Assembly: GCA_963693365.1 (NCBI GenBank)
Contig: CAVNZM010000009.1
Location: forward strand, 9,362,001 to 9,426,000
Source: Amoebidium appalachense
Lineage: Eukaryota; Ichthyosporea
Length of the DNA stretch: 64,000 bases
Direction: 5' to 3'
In this document: positions 21,778-57,878 of the stretch, in pieces
Layout of the letters: each line of letters starts with the position of its first letter
Position numbering within the stretch: position 1 is the first letter of the stretch
Notes under the pieces: generated by a model
Told to the model about the DNA's origin: nothing
Database searches by the model: none
What the model saw: only the letters and a program-made list of their open reading frames with translations
Program-made: the position numbers and the translations under genes

Positions 21778-22744
21778 GTCTGACCGGGTACGTAGTCTGT
21801 TTTGAACCCTTGCTCCTTAACCTTCATGCTCATGCAACGATCTTTTACTAAATGACCCACAAATGGTTTCTAGTGAGACGGACTGTGATTTTGTGGTTGC
21901 ATTTGCCCCCCCCCCCCCCCCCCCCCCCCCCTTCTCCGGGCCCCCTCTACGCTGCAAACCGCAACCCTCGTCCTACTCCCTCCTCCTGTTCCCAGACATG
22001 TGGTCGGTGCGGTATCATGAAGGGGACAACTACATTCGTCGGTTCACTCCTCATTTTTTTTTGTGCATGATTTGATTTTATGATTCCCATAAGCCAATAT
22101 TCCTACCTTTGTTAGTTTTATAAAACTTTTTTTTGGCGCGCAAAAAACTTCCCGCCAAAATTTCTATATTGGCTAATCGTGCGATAACCGTGCGGCAAAT
22201 TATTGCTCCGAACATTGTTTTTTTTTAGATTGCGATATTCCTACTTTTGTTCCTACTTTTTTTTGTGTTTTATTCATACTTTTTGTTAGTTCTAAAAAGT
22301 TAAAGGCTTTAGACCGATGAAAGGAGAAATAATCACTTTGGGATCATAGACTAGCACAAAGAAAATCTAAACCTGGAGAGTACAGAGAGGAAGGAGGGAC
22401 GAGCGGGCGGGCGGGCGGGCGGGCGGGCGGGCGGGCGGGGGGGCGGGGGGGGCTGGCGGGGGGGCGGGGGGCGGGGGGACGGGTGGGAGGGGGGGCAAGG
22501 GGGCGGAAGCGGGCCAAGGGGGAGAAGGGGGGGGGGGGGGGGAGGGGGTAAGGAGGGAGGGAGGGGGGGGGGGGGGGAAGGGGCTTTGCACAAGGATAAA
22601 CATCGATTAGGGCTGGAGGCGCCTCCTAATCGGGATATTTTGGGACATTTTTCAATCCCTCTGGACTGGGTGATGAAGCTGTGCGTGCGTGCGTGTGTGC
22701 ATGTGCGTGTGTGTGTGCGAGTGCGTGCATACGTGCGTGCGTGC

Positions 22745-22789
<45 letters not shown>

Positions 22790-23521
22790 CGCATGTGTGT
22801 GTGCATGCGTGCGTGCGTGCCGGCGTGGATGCATGTGCATCTTCTTTAGGGAAGAGGCGAGGGGCCGGGGCCCGAGGCGGTTGAGGGCGGGGGAGGGGGG
22901 GGGGAGGGGGGGGGGGGGGGGGGAAGGGGGGATTTCCAAACAAAACAAAACGTCGAAAACAACGTCGGAGCTTCCATGTTGTGCACACAATGTCATGAAC
23001 TCGCCTGTGATTCGATTTTAAGGAGCAATATTTATTGTATATTATCACTGCTAAATGCTTAGGATTTAAGGTCACGGTAAACACCAAATATTGTTAGATT
23101 TTATAATTACATATTCGCAAATCATTCATGAGGCGACAGTCCGTGGCTGGTGACATAAGCCATAACAACTGTTCCCATTATTCAATAATAACAAGCATAT
23201 AATACGAGCAATGGCATATGTGGTGTCGCACAACTGAATGCTGCATTCCTTTACCTATAAATCTGGCACAGTGATATTACGGTACTGCGCATGCAGGTAC
23301 CGTAGCGAGTACATACTCTGAGTGTGGACACTTTACATACATAGTTGTGTATTTGCAGCCCGAGCTAATATAACACACAAAGACTCGTACACATGTAAGT
23401 TGTCTTATAAGTAGTCGCAACAATCCACCAGCATATGAAAAAAAACGAATTCGAAGTACATAATATAGATAGTGATATTGACGTTCGCATGCATCCCAGC
23501 AATATCATAGTAGTAAACGTA

Positions 23522-23926
23522 TCATGCAGCTTGTGAAACAGCAGCAGCGTGATGAGCACCCCACCTCTTCATATGGCACACAATTGTAGCCACAGTGCCC
23601 TCAGCCATCTCTGCCGCAACAGCAGCATCCTTCTCGTCCTTCAACATCAGTGCCATAGTCAACTTCCCACCCAGTTCGCTGAAACGCCTTGCAGCAGGTA
23701 GCGAAATCCCCTCCGCCTGAAGTTGTTTTTCGATATTTGCACTCACTCTGCGTGCAACATCAAGCGCGTGTGCGGGCTTTTCAAACTGCCCATCCCATCC
23801 GGCGCAGGTGCTTTGTGTGGTTGCAAGGAGCTCATCGGTGCATTTGTCAATCTCCCAGAAAACGGCCTCTGGGTCGTGTGAGATGACGTCTTCCATCTCT
23901 TGGCGGAGGAGCGTGCAGACAGCCAT
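23522..23926 (-). CDS. Small hypothetical protein, 134 aa, single exon
   Basis: The ATG at 23926 opens MAVCTLLRQEMEDVISHD, and the frame runs without introns to a stop at 23522. The composition is that of a normal soluble, largely helical protein (DVARRVSANIEKQLQAEG, KLTMALMLKDEKDAAVAAEM), with no signal peptide, membrane span or repeat. The open frame extends upstream of this ATG, but that part is unlike protein and lies in the likely 5' leader. A promoter-like region with a TATA box and inverted CCAAT motifs begins about 225 bp upstream on the same strand, which supports a real gene. I do not recognise the family. Confidence 0.6.
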   Translation of the reverse strand: MAVCTLLRQEMEDVISHDPEAVFWEIDKCTDELLATTQSTCAGWDGQFEKPAHALDVARRVSANIEKQLQAEGISLPAARRFSELGGKLTMALMLKDEKDAAVAAEMAEGTVATIVCHMKRWGAHHAAAVSQAA

Positions 23927-24152
23927 TTTTGTTGTTGACGTGAGAGTGCACGTATGCACGTGATGAAGGAAAAGATAAAAAGTAAGGTATACAGTAGAGG
24001 TAAGAAATTTTTGAGGGAAGAATGCATATGCCTTATAAATTTGAAAAGGCGATATTATATTCCTCCTTTTTCGTTGTAAATGACTGCACAAATGCTTGGG
24101 TACTTCGTTGGGTCATCGGAAGTTGTGTGAACGAGGACTCCGGCTTTTCGAG

Positions 24153-24220
24153 CTTTATATACCATGGACTGGTCGTGATGAGCCAATCACCTTGCGGACT
24201 GGTCGTGATGAACCAATCAA
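24153..24220 (-). promoter_or_regulatory. Promoter-like region: TATA box plus two repeated inverted CCAAT units
   Basis: On the minus strand TATATAAAG lies at 24161-24153. Just upstream are two near-identical 24-bp units (24166-24190 and 24197-24220) containing GATTGG, the CCAAT box seen on this strand, followed by TCATCACGACCAGTCC. The arrangement points toward the small gene at 23926, leaving a leader of about 200 nt. Confidence 0.5.
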
Positions 24221-24225
24221 CACAT

Positions 24226-24379
24226 TCGGTTTGGCCGCAGTCTTAGGATACCACTGGATTGCTTATAATCCAATCGAAGTGTTCTCTTCTTGCTGTTTCG
24301 AATAGTTCCGATGTTTCCTAGTCACTCTGAGTGCTGTCTCCCTGCGGCCTCTTCTTCTATAGCTAAGATCTTCTTTTTT

Positions 24380-24424
<45 letters not shown>

Positions 24425-26367
24425 GCCTATGTTGCCGTCACTAGTAAATGTTCGAACGTGACGTCACGGAATTTATTCATTTAATTTTTGGTTAGTTCAT
24501 ATATACGCAAACTTGTCAAGAGTAGTTAACAAAAGACTAAAGAAAAAACATGATTTGTCTGCCCAGACATTTTTAACACGATAATTTTCATGCTTAAAAA
24601 TTGTTGCGGTCATCTAATTAATGAATACAGATTATGAAATAGATCGTGGATCACCGAGCGATTTGATTCGTGAATACAGCTTCATAGACCCGACGCGAGA
24701 CATCCCGCAGCGTAGTAATAAGGCCCGGCATGGCACAAGTAAGGGTATCCACTTACGTAAGCCAACGGGCAACATGGCACAAGTATGGGTACATATCTAA
24801 TGTAGGACTATCAGTACACTCTATATTGGAGGGTTTTCATTGGGGAGCCACTTTCATCCAATCCATCCAGGCATAGCCTAGGAGACAGCAATACCCAAAC
24901 TCGAACAGCTAATCAGTGTTCAACAGATCCCCCCACTTTTAAATTCCGCTGTAGCTGGTTAGTATAGAATCGCGGTGCGCTTAGCGGTTAGCTACAGATC
25001 GATAAAAACAGAATGCCGATAAGTAAACAGCCAATCAAACGTATCGTGTTTAGCAACATAATTCCGGGGGTAACCATTGGGTCGCAGTCTGTCGCAGTTT
25101 CATCGCCATCTGTCGCATAATCTTACTAACGTCATCGGTTCCATGCGGGGTACGATCAGGATCGCTCTCGAGGAGAATATTGGTTCGATTCGTGTGAAAA
25201 GCCAGATTGCCAGATTGCCAGAATGCCAGAATTTTGATGGCATTCCAGAAAGGCTAGATTTCGGTCCGGTTCTTGTAGAGCTAAAATCTAGCTTTTTGGG
25301 TCAAGAAGGCACTTGCCATTTTGCGCGGTAATAGAATATCTTGGCTTATCTTAATGAACAATAATAGTTTTGAAATATTATTTAAATAATTTTTATTTTG
25401 TTAAATGGGCATTTATTACCAAGTTTTATGCATTTTTGAAAAGCTATACTAATAAGGCAAAACGCCTAGGATTGGATACGAACTTTATATGGTGCTGGCG
25501 TGGCCAATCGTAAGGCGCAGGGTCAATCTGGCAATCTGGAAGGGGGGGGGGGGGGGGGGGGGGGTCGCCAGATTCTGGAATCTGGAAGAGGGGTCAAATT
25601 GAATCTGGCCTTAAAATTTTGTTTAAATTTTACGTTCCGATTCGATTGATCGACGAATAACCATTTTTGGCGAGGAGGTTTTTAATCTGGCAATCTGGCA
25701 ATCTGGCTTTTGACACGAATCGAACCATTCTAAGTCTTTTGGCCCTCCCTTATGTTGTGTAGATTTGTGCTGCACGTGACTTTAATTGTGCTGCGCACCT
25801 CTAAACTTAAGTTTACCAATAGTTACGTTGTTTTGGAAAGTTTTATACATGTTCCTCCAATAATTAAAATGTTTTAATGTTTTAATGGTTTCTGCATATT
25901 TGCCGTCTTTTTAAACCATTCACAGAGCCGTAAATCGGACCAAAAATATGGATCCACGCGCCTTTTTAGTCTAGTTTTGATCTTACGAATTTGCGATTGG
26001 CTGTTTGACCTTGTTTTGCTCTTGCCGAGACTAGATGTTTCCAATTTTTTCCGCGGCTTCGCCGAAACCGTGCATGTGCGAGTGGCCGCAGGAAAGGTGT
26101 GCCTACAGTTGAAGGAAGAAAAAAAAGCGAGAGCGAAAGAAAAAGCTAGCAATAACTGGATATAACTCGTAAATAGGATGAAAAGGCTCAGAAAAAGGGG
26201 CAGCCTGACACAGTACTAGTACCGTATCGGAGCCACCGGCCCACCCGCAGTGCACACTAGTGACAGTGTGCCCGAGATGACAGTTTGCAGTGCGCGTGTG
26301 TGCATCGCCGACGTTGAAAAGCTTGGAAACCTGTATTAATGTGGGGGGGGGGGGGGGGGGGGGGGGG

Positions 26368-26400
<33 letters not shown>

Positions 26401-29174
26401 GTTGATATACTGTTTAATATATCACTGACATGCATGTTAACGGTGATGAACACGTTGCTGACTCACTTAAGACGGTGTTCGAGTCTTATGAGACTTTTTA
26501 CACTAGTGTTGCAATTATTTATACAGCAACAGATAGATCCTCAGCTCAAACATGACCACACAGGCTTGTGCTGACCGGTGCCCCCAATAGTCCCCTAATT
26601 CCCGGGCCCATGCAGCAAGTTTTATACACAGGCGTGCACACCACGTTTTTGTCATTTTCGTTGCGACTCTATGTCAACCTTTTTGCTCATTGTACTGTGA
26701 AGGAGCGGCTGTCTGGAATCGTGCTTTTGTGCAGAGATTTGTGAAAGCATTAATAGATGTAATGCGTAGGTTGAGCATGCATGCACTGCAAACACGTGTA
26801 AGTGGGCGGATCATCAGGCTGTTTCCAAATTCGTGTTCTCGAAGCCCGAGGCACATTTAGTCAACCCCCCCCCCCCCCCCCCCCCCCCACCGGCCCCTCC
26901 CCCAACCCACGATGACCATCGCCGCACATATACAAACCTTCCCCGCCCCCTTCAACTTCATGCCGTGATTGTCAAAGGCGGTGCTTAACTTTACGGCTTT
27001 CTGAGTGTACGTACACATGCGCTGGCGGGTTGTGAACATGGAGGGAGCAATTGGTACAACGACGTGCTTGTGTAAACGTCGTTTTCCTACCACTTTCCTG
27101 TTAAGCCAGTGTGTGTGAGCGAGCTTGCGCGAGAGAGTACCTGAGTTAGTGCTACTACGGTGCTTGTACATGTGTGTGTGTGCTGCCTGTGTGTGCGTGC
27201 TTGTCCTTGTGTGTCTGCCTGGTAACCATAACTATCCACTATGATGGGCAAACACAGGTTATTATACCACTGCGTTATGAAAGCTGTGAAACTTTTTGTG
27301 CGTGGGTGGCTGCCTGTGTATGAATAGGATGCAAAGTTCTATCCGTGTAGAGGGGACTCATGTCATATCTATTGCATGTACGAGGACCTCCCCCAAGAAC
27401 AAGGGGGTATATTGTCGGGCCCATAGTTGCCGGCACGGATTCCAAAGCACTGATTCTATGTAAAAGATGTAGAAGAAAAAAGCGACTATGACACACTTAA
27501 ACATTCCTCATGGCCTGCCTTTATTGCGGGTTGCTTATATTAATAAGAGCTATCTCATGATCAGTGCTTCACAGTGTGTACGTCATTTTGGCTCTGTATA
27601 AGCCATTGGTATTGGTGCCGTGGGGCTGCAGATGCAATGCTCTTAGGTGTAGGTAACCTTCGCTGCTTAAACTAACCCTTCGCATCAGACCCTACATATA
27701 TAGTTAGCAAAGCGCAAACAGGAACCAACCTCCTTCTGGCCTGTCAGATTCAGTGCACGTATGCGTTTCTTGAACCTTGATGCTGTCACAGTGAACAGGA
27801 CCGTGACGTCACAAGAGTCAACGAGTCTCGTTACCGATTTGCCCCTCTCCAGAAACATCTAATCATCTTTCGTATCAAAACGGTGGCAGAGCGAAGCAAA
27901 CCGGGTGACTCCGAGTGCGCGTGCGCCTGACGCTTTAACGATTGCCGGTTGCGTATGTACGCCTCACAGTTGTATGTTTTTGTGCATTCGTGTATGATAG
28001 GGCACTGGCACACGTTCGTGTTTTTTCCCCCATCTGGTTATTTAGGTATAAGAATAGCGACCTATTGAAGAGAGTAACTGACATATGGATTGGTTTTTTA
28101 ATGCTGTGCATGGATCTTTAGTGTACCGGGGGTCAAGCTGATGCTAAAGAGGTGACCAGGGGTAGGTAGACTGTCGGATACAAGAACATGTGACAACCGT
28201 ATTCTGGAAACACACTGCAAGGTACGTATGTGCTAACTGGTTGTGTGGCGTAAATAGTTACTGAAAAACGAAGTTTTGCCCACCTAATAACTGTCTGTCG
28301 TTTGTTCTGTTAACTATACAGTGCCTGCACCTTACGGCTTCTAACAGTGCTACCTGTCAAGGTATACGACACACAAGGGTGATACACGTACCTTTTTCAA
28401 GCACGGGTCAACTATTCGATGTTTGTCACTGCCCACCAAGCCAAAAGCAATCACGCAGCAGATGAAAACAATATAATGAGGTTGTAACTTAGAAAGACAA
28501 GCAACCTTAAAGCAGAGATTAAAACTTACACAGCAGCCATCTGGCCCCCCGTCACCTGTTTTTGCGCTTTTGTTGTTTGCTGCTCGGGCTCATCAAACAC
28601 TTACAAATTTCAGAGAACCGTAGACTAATATCTGGGGAATCTTGCTTGTTTGTTAACGGTCGTACACTGTTGGGCTGCTATAGATGGTAACACTAACACG
28701 TACATCGTCACTCTGCATTGAAAGGAATGGATAAAGTTTGTGCCGAGGGCCGCTGTGCATACTGTAGAGAAAGCCAGTGACTAGGATAGCATTAAATATG
28801 TATTTACCATGTTAATGTCTTGTTAAGCTCAGGGTAACCAGCACTTTCCCCCTCTTTGCATTTACAAGGAACGGAATTACAACTACACAGCCGTTCAGCT
28901 ATTCGCTCTCGTTTCCACAGGTACTGTTATGGTTTTTTTTTGACCAGGCTTTTTATGTTAACTCGATGGTTTATAGAGTGAATGGACGTACGTGTCGGCG
29001 TAGCTCTGAAGGTTTTTTTGAGAGTTTTCAGGTGAGCACTAAAAATTGATTCTTCATCTGAAACACACAGGTTTGAGCAAAGGATATGAAGACCGAGAAC
29101 TAATCGCTCTGTGATTGCAGACACACACCAAGCAAATACGGGTATGCCCACACGAACATGGGTTGTGACCTCCC
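24226..29174. other. Long ordinary-composition intergenic stretch, no gene seen
   Basis: Nearly 5 kb has few homopolymers (T run about 24380-24421, G run 25543-25564, G/GA tract 26343-26401, C run 26866-26888). Short open frames (for example 25077-25331 and 25874-26152) have no recognisable features and are not supported. TGACGTCA occurs at 24459-24466 and 27804-27811. RNA genes or lineage-specific exons could be hidden here. Confidence 0.55.
25181..25727. mobile_element. Foldback element with ~44-bp inverted ends, MITE-like
   Basis: Left end 25181-25224 (TGGTTCGATTCGTGTGAAAA, then GCCAGATTGCCAGATTGCCA) and right end 25684-25727 (its reverse complement with about two mismatches) enclose about 460 bp. 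The interior contains further GCCAGATT/AATCTGGC words and a G run, and no ORF of note. Confidence 0.75.
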
Positions 29175-52507
<23,333 letters not shown>

Positions 52508-52929
52508 TGATGTGTTTGTATGCATGTATGTGTTTGTTGGGTGATTCTTTTATGGCTTTTTTTTGTGTGTGTGTGTGCGCGCGTGTGCGCGTGCGTGTGT
52601 GCTTGTGTGTGTGTGTGGGGGGGGGGGGGGGGGGGAGGGGGGGAGGGGGGGGATAGGCTGAGTTGGCTGTTCTGATATGGCGGTTGTGTTTAAGAACTGA
52701 TTATTTGTAGAACCACTGAAAAGTAGGAATATTGGGCTGGGAAGACAATTTCGAAAGAGCACTCACAGAGAAGGGGCTGTGTCTGGAAGAGAGTTTGCAC
52801 ATTGCACAGTTTACCATTTGCACATGACGTATTCTCTATTAGCAGGGGTAGAAATTATTGTCTGTATGTTTGCCAGCTTGCACATGTGCACACGCACACA
52901 CGCACACACGCGCGCACGCACACACGTAT

Positions 52930-53014
<85 letters not shown>

Positions 53015-54631
53015 GACTCACTCGCTCGCTCGCTCGCTCACGTACATACACACGTACGCCAAAACGCCTAACACAGTATTAGTGTTTAACGCAGCCACAT
53101 ACACTTTGTATTCACTTATAGGGCATCATACTCGGGGATGCCCTATTCTGGTTCGGTAGCCTTCAGAGGTGTCGCACCTGGGCTGGCAACGAATTTTTTG
53201 TCCTCTTCATTTATTGTAGAACTACTGCTACAAGTATGCTTTGAATTGAAATCAAACAGGCATGTTTTTGCATGTGATGTCTATTTTTAGGTCGTTGTAG
53301 CTATTTATAAAACTCGTGTACCGAATGTTTGGTATGGTCATCGCTTAGGCCCAGCTGCAGGTGCCTTGCAATTGTTTGGGGTGCAGTGGAAACGTGCACG
53401 TGGGTGCTGGCAGCTGGTTTGCCGGTGTACTACGTAGTACGTAGCCATATAAACCCAGCAAAAACGGTGTACTATGGGGTGGAAAGGAACAAAATAGAAA
53501 CGATACTGCTTTTTTAGGTCTACCCGATTGGTTGATTTGACCAGATTCAAGGAGGCTAGCAGGGTAGGGATTATGAACGAAAATTGTCGTAATTACGATT
53601 AACGAGAGACCCCAATACGAATAAGGTTGGGGTGCCGTCGTAACAGCTTTCGTATCAGGTGTTTAGCGTAAAATATGCTCGACTATCTATTCTTGCCTAT
53701 TTTTTCAATTTTTCTGTTCAAGAACCTATCTGCAGCTCTCTTGCTGTGCAATATCGAGCCCCGACCAGTGCTCAGGGCCTGTAATCCTGCAATCCTCAAT
53801 TTGTAAAAATGCGCATTTTGGAATTTTTGACTGGAGGGGCGTTTTCGACGGGGCTGAACACTTCACAAGAACCCCCCCATTACGATTAAGAAACAGTCCG
53901 TTACGATTGGCACAAGGGCCATACGGTTAGGCTGGTCAACCCCAGCCCAACCCTGGAGGCTAACAGCCGCTGATTGGCTTACTGACCGAAGCGGCTCATG
54001 GCCAGGGTTAGACAATACCCGGAAAATACCCTACAAAATACCCCACCCCGAAAACAAAATACCCCACTTGCTGAGGGGCGGGGTACTCTACCTTTGGCGA
54101 CTAGGGTACTATGGGGTACACAAGGGTTGAAGAATATACATACAAGGTTTTTGTGTCTGTATATGTCTGCTGGCTGCCTCTGTGAAGTTACCTACAATGT
54201 AACGAACAAGCACTGTTTCTGGGGGTCTGTTCAATCCTGGATATTGAGGGCATCGATTACACTTGTCTATCTCTAATTTGAAATATCTCGTTCTATCGTC
54301 ACAGACTGCACAGTGCCTATTTGGATTTCAATCGGTGCCACGGGCGGGCTCGGGCGGACTGGCCTGGGGCCCGCCCCGCCGGGGGAGAAGATGGGGGCCC
54401 CGGCCGGAGAGAGAGCCTCGGAGGGGAGTGGGAGGGGGGGGGTGTTGCAGGCCAAAGTGTCGTCCAGGCCAAAGTGTTGTCATCTCTAATTGAAATCCAG
54501 GTCGTCAAATTTGACTGATCCAGGGTGAATATCGGGCAGGCCAAAATGCACCCCCCCCCCCCCCCCCCCTACTAGCCTGGGTGACAGGGGGGTCAGAGGG
54601 TTTGTATGTGGTGGGAGAAACACTGTGGGCG

Positions 54632-54671
<40 letters not shown>

Positions 54672-54872
54672 GGGGGGGGTAATAAAAAATCATTGTCGTA
54701 ACCTTCTCCCCCTCCCCCTGCAGTCCGCGTCCGCGCGCAAAATACTGCGCTGACCAGTGCCGAGGTCATTATCTTAAATACTTAGTCGTTTTGAAAAGAC
54801 TTCCAGAGTCCGTCTCTATTATCTTAACCCCCCCCCCCCCCCCCCTCCAGGCGCCCCAGTGGGTTCCTGCCA

Positions 54873-54908
<36 letters not shown>

Positions 54909-54971
54909 AAAGCGGACAAGCATCTAAGAGAGAGAAAGAGAGAGAGAGAGAGAGGGGGGGGGGGGGGGGGG

Positions 54972-55059
<88 letters not shown>

Positions 55060-55560
55060 GAAGTATATTCAAGTACAGTTAGCAGAGGCTGTTTATCATG
55101 ATAAAAAGCGGCCCTGCTACTGTTACATCTTGACTATTTGGCACCACACACCTACACGAGTAAGGGGCAACCCCTCCCCATTTGCCTCATAGACATCGGC
55201 ATTGAGGTTTTCATCAACCTCTAGACCATTGAAATACTTTACGCGGAGAAGAAATCCCCTTTTCTGGGCACCCCCCACTGTGTGTTTGCATGCGTGTGTG
55301 TGTGTGTGCGTGTGTGCGTTTGTGCGTGTGTTTTAGGACACTCGCAAGTGTACATGATGCCTGTGCTCGTGCACTGGTGTGCGCGCAACTGTGTGTGAAG
55401 GAAAGAATGGGAGGGGGGAGGCCCCGGAGAGAGGAGTTATTATTAAGCGGAGGGAAAGGGGAAGTATGTGGACACGTGTGCTTTGGGTTGTGCTTTGATT
55501 TTTATTATTAATATTATATTTTTATTTTCATTAATTTTATTTATTTAAGTTTCTTTTTTT

Positions 55561-55647
<87 letters not shown>

Positions 55648-55828
55648 TTGAACCGGAATTTCATATAGCAAAGCCTGATCTCCCAACCCTATTTCACCCA
55701 TTCAGTCCGTACATTTGTTATCACCAGATGCCTTTACACAAGCTCCACCTCAGTATTGTGTACTTTTCCTTAGATCTCTATCACAAGAGGCAGGGGAACA
55801 CAGTAAAGCCAGCAAACCGTGTACGTAC
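52508..55828. other. Intergenic after the NCoR-like gene, no gene seen
   Basis: This holds a (CA)n tract (about 52930-53010), G runs (52618-52650, 54635-54678, 55563-55594), an A run (54874-54907) and (GA)n tracts (54977-55056, 55594-55641). Around 54010-54125 the word TACCCCAC and its reverse GGGGTAC recur. 53090-54000 is ordinary sequence without a recognisable gene. Confidence 0.55.
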
Positions 55829-55899
55829 CTACGAGCTTCAGCTCCTTCAGCCTTTCTTGAGCTGCCAATGCGAAGATCGTCTCCCTCATTCATATCCAC
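55829..55899 (-). CDS. Possible isolated exon (71 nt)
   Basis: On the minus strand a good acceptor (TACGTGTGCAG) precedes VDMNEGDDLRIGSSRKAEGA and about four more residues, followed by the donor GTACGTAC. The reading is open and protein-like. It may belong to the zinc-finger gene at 56167-56689, but the phase of that gene's visible donor does not match directly, so another exon or a frame error would be needed. Confidence 0.3.
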
Positions 55900-56166
55900 C
55901 TGCACACGTAGAACTTGAAGGTACAAGTTACTAAAGTTATCTTTCTAAGTAGAGCTTTCACCAATGCTTTGGGTTTCAAGGGCTCTCTTTTCAACAAACA
56001 ACCGGACAAGGCCTTGGCAATCACTAACAACAAACAGAGTAACCAGAGAAACAACTTGAAAGCGCCTATGCAGCACACGGTATTAGCCAACATCATAGAA
56101 AGATCAGGCACACAAAATGCCAGGCTTGCAGTAAAATGACTATGTACCAGCCTTGGGAAAACTTAC

Positions 56167-56689
56167 GCATATAGCATTTGAATGCTCTTCTTCTGGTGAG
56201 ATATGCGGTACTTTGCAATCTTCGCCGCCGTGTTTTCGCCTTTCAGACCGAGAATCTCTTCAATCATCTCCGCTTTTGTGAATAAGTGTACGACCCTCGC
56301 TCACCTGCTCCTTTATTATTTTTGCGCCGATCCACTTTGGGTTTGCCTTCCGCCAAATTTAAACTTTGGTTTATACGATCGAACTCCGCAGCAATCGCTT
56401 CTTGCCGTTCGATGTCCTCTTGGGACGGTGGGACAAACTCATGTGTGACGGACCCAACGTTGCTGGTAACGAGATGTGATTGCTGGTTAACACGTTTAGC
56501 CGCAGCACAACTGGCTTTGTGGGTTGCCAGTGCACCGGCGTTACCGCAGGGATACCTGCAGCCTCGGCACGGAAACGTAGGTTCGGAAGAGTCTTCTGTA
56601 GAAATTAACTCGCTGATAGTTTTGGCTTCTTCCACACTGTGCGCACTCATCGTTTTTTTACGGTCGTTCAGTTCGAACGAAAAATTCAT
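56167..56689 (-). CDS. C2HC-type zinc-finger protein, N-terminal part, frame broken near 56275
   Basis: The ATG at 56689 opens MNFSFELNDRKKTMSAHSVE. A single Cys2-His-Cys finger follows (FPCRGCRYPCG, LATHKASCAA), then an acidic stretch and a basic stretch (KVDRRKNNKGAG). This frame stops at 56264. A second protein-like segment (TKAEMIEEILGLKGENTAAK, IAKYRISHQKKSIQMLY) lies one frame over at about 56290-56167 and ends at a consensus donor, GTAAGT. A frameshift, or an intron too short for this genome, must connect them. The combination resembles domesticated or decaying transposon proteins, but I do not recognise the family. Confidence 0.5.
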
Positions 56690-57138
56690 CTTTGCCCCGT
56701 ATTCAAATACAGGGGGGGTTGTTAAGATTAGGAAGGCACTTATCAGTAATGCGTAAGGGAGGGTTGAAAGGTGCTTGTTAGCTATATGTAAGTCTCTTGA
56801 TGCTCAGTGCATTTGCAAGGATGGGGGAAGGGGGCGAAGGATATCGATTGGAGGAAGGGCGGGAGGGAGCGAAGGATATCGATTGGAGGAAGGGCGGGAG
56901 GGGGGTGGGGTTGGGGTGGGGTTGGGGGGGGGGGGGGGGGGGGGGCGTTGAACAGAGGGTCAGAGAAGGAAGATACATACTGCGCGCGTGTGTGTGTGTG
57001 TGGGGGGGGGGGGGGGAGGGGGAGGGGGGGGGGGGGGGGGGGGGAGGGGGAGGGGGGGGGGGGGGGGGGGAGGGGAGGGGGAGAGACAAAGGACGTTTGG
57101 AAAGTTGGCTGGGTGCCTGGGCCGGAGGGGCCGGCGGA

Positions 57139-57170
<32 letters not shown>

Positions 57171-57558
57171 AGGGGGGACAACGAGAGGGATAATACGTCG
57201 AGGTTGGAGCTGGAACGAAAGCCCAGTTGCCTGTAGGCGGAGGAGACAGGCAGAGAGAGAGCTGGAAAGGTAGTGAGGGAGGGATGGGGAGGGGGGGGAG
57301 AGGGGGTAACTTCAAAGAGAAAGAGGGACCGGGACTCTCAGAGCATCGTGAGAGAGGGGAGAGAGAGAGAGATCTAGGGAGATAGGGGGAGAGAGAGAGG
57401 GAGAGATAGAGAGAGAGAAAGAAAGAGAGAGAAAGAGCAAGGGAGAGAAAACTGCCTGAGAGAGAAAGAAACTGGGGGAGCTATATTAACAAGTGTGCGT
57501 CACAGATAAAAAAAGAAATACATTGCACGTTGCAACCCGGAACTGTACAGGGAGATGG
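56690..57558. other. G-rich low-complexity DNA
   Basis: Long G runs lie at 56926-56945, 57003-57070 and 57143-57170, with GA-rich sequence at 57350-57480. Two 37-bp near-identical units (GAAGGATATCGATTGGAGGA plus AGGGCGGGAGG) lie at 56837-56910. No gene is visible. Confidence 0.65.
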
Positions 57559-57834
57559 CTAGTCACACTCCCGGTTCCCCCCCTTCATGGTAGTAAGATA
57601 TTGCCACACGCTGGACTTCCAGGCCTTCGGCACCTCCGGATCCTCCAACATCTCCTCAGGCTCCAGCCACTTATCACGCACAGCTACTGCCTCTTCCTCG
57701 GTAGGTGCCTCACCGATGTGTCCTTTTCTTTTGTTTTTGGGTTCCACAAACGGACGCGGTAATACGAGAAGTGTGGGTTCTTTTTCAATTAAATTCCGAT
57801 ATTCCACACCCCAGCATTCACTTCTTCTTCTTCT

Positions 57835-57878
<44 letters not shown>

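Larger units (their letters stand above)
19952..23521. other. Intergenic, simple repeats, no gene seen
   Basis: This holds T, G, GT, CA and GCGG-type tracts (19990-20300, 21290-21650, 22380-22930) and about 1.5 kb of ordinary sequence at 20400-21120, 21780-22380 and 22940-23520. No open frame looks coding. Two small repeats inside it are listed separately. Confidence 0.6.

Noticed and set aside
21785-21820. Similarity between CGGGTACGTAGTCTGTTTTG here and 41766-41801 as a mobile element
   Set aside because: Only about 35 bp are shared, with no inverted ends or flanking duplications. Too little to call.
26857-27171. Minus-strand open frame ending at a C run (segments such as AFDNHGMKLKGAGK)
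   Set aside because: The frame is short with no recognisable family. A possible donor exists, but no partner exons could be found.
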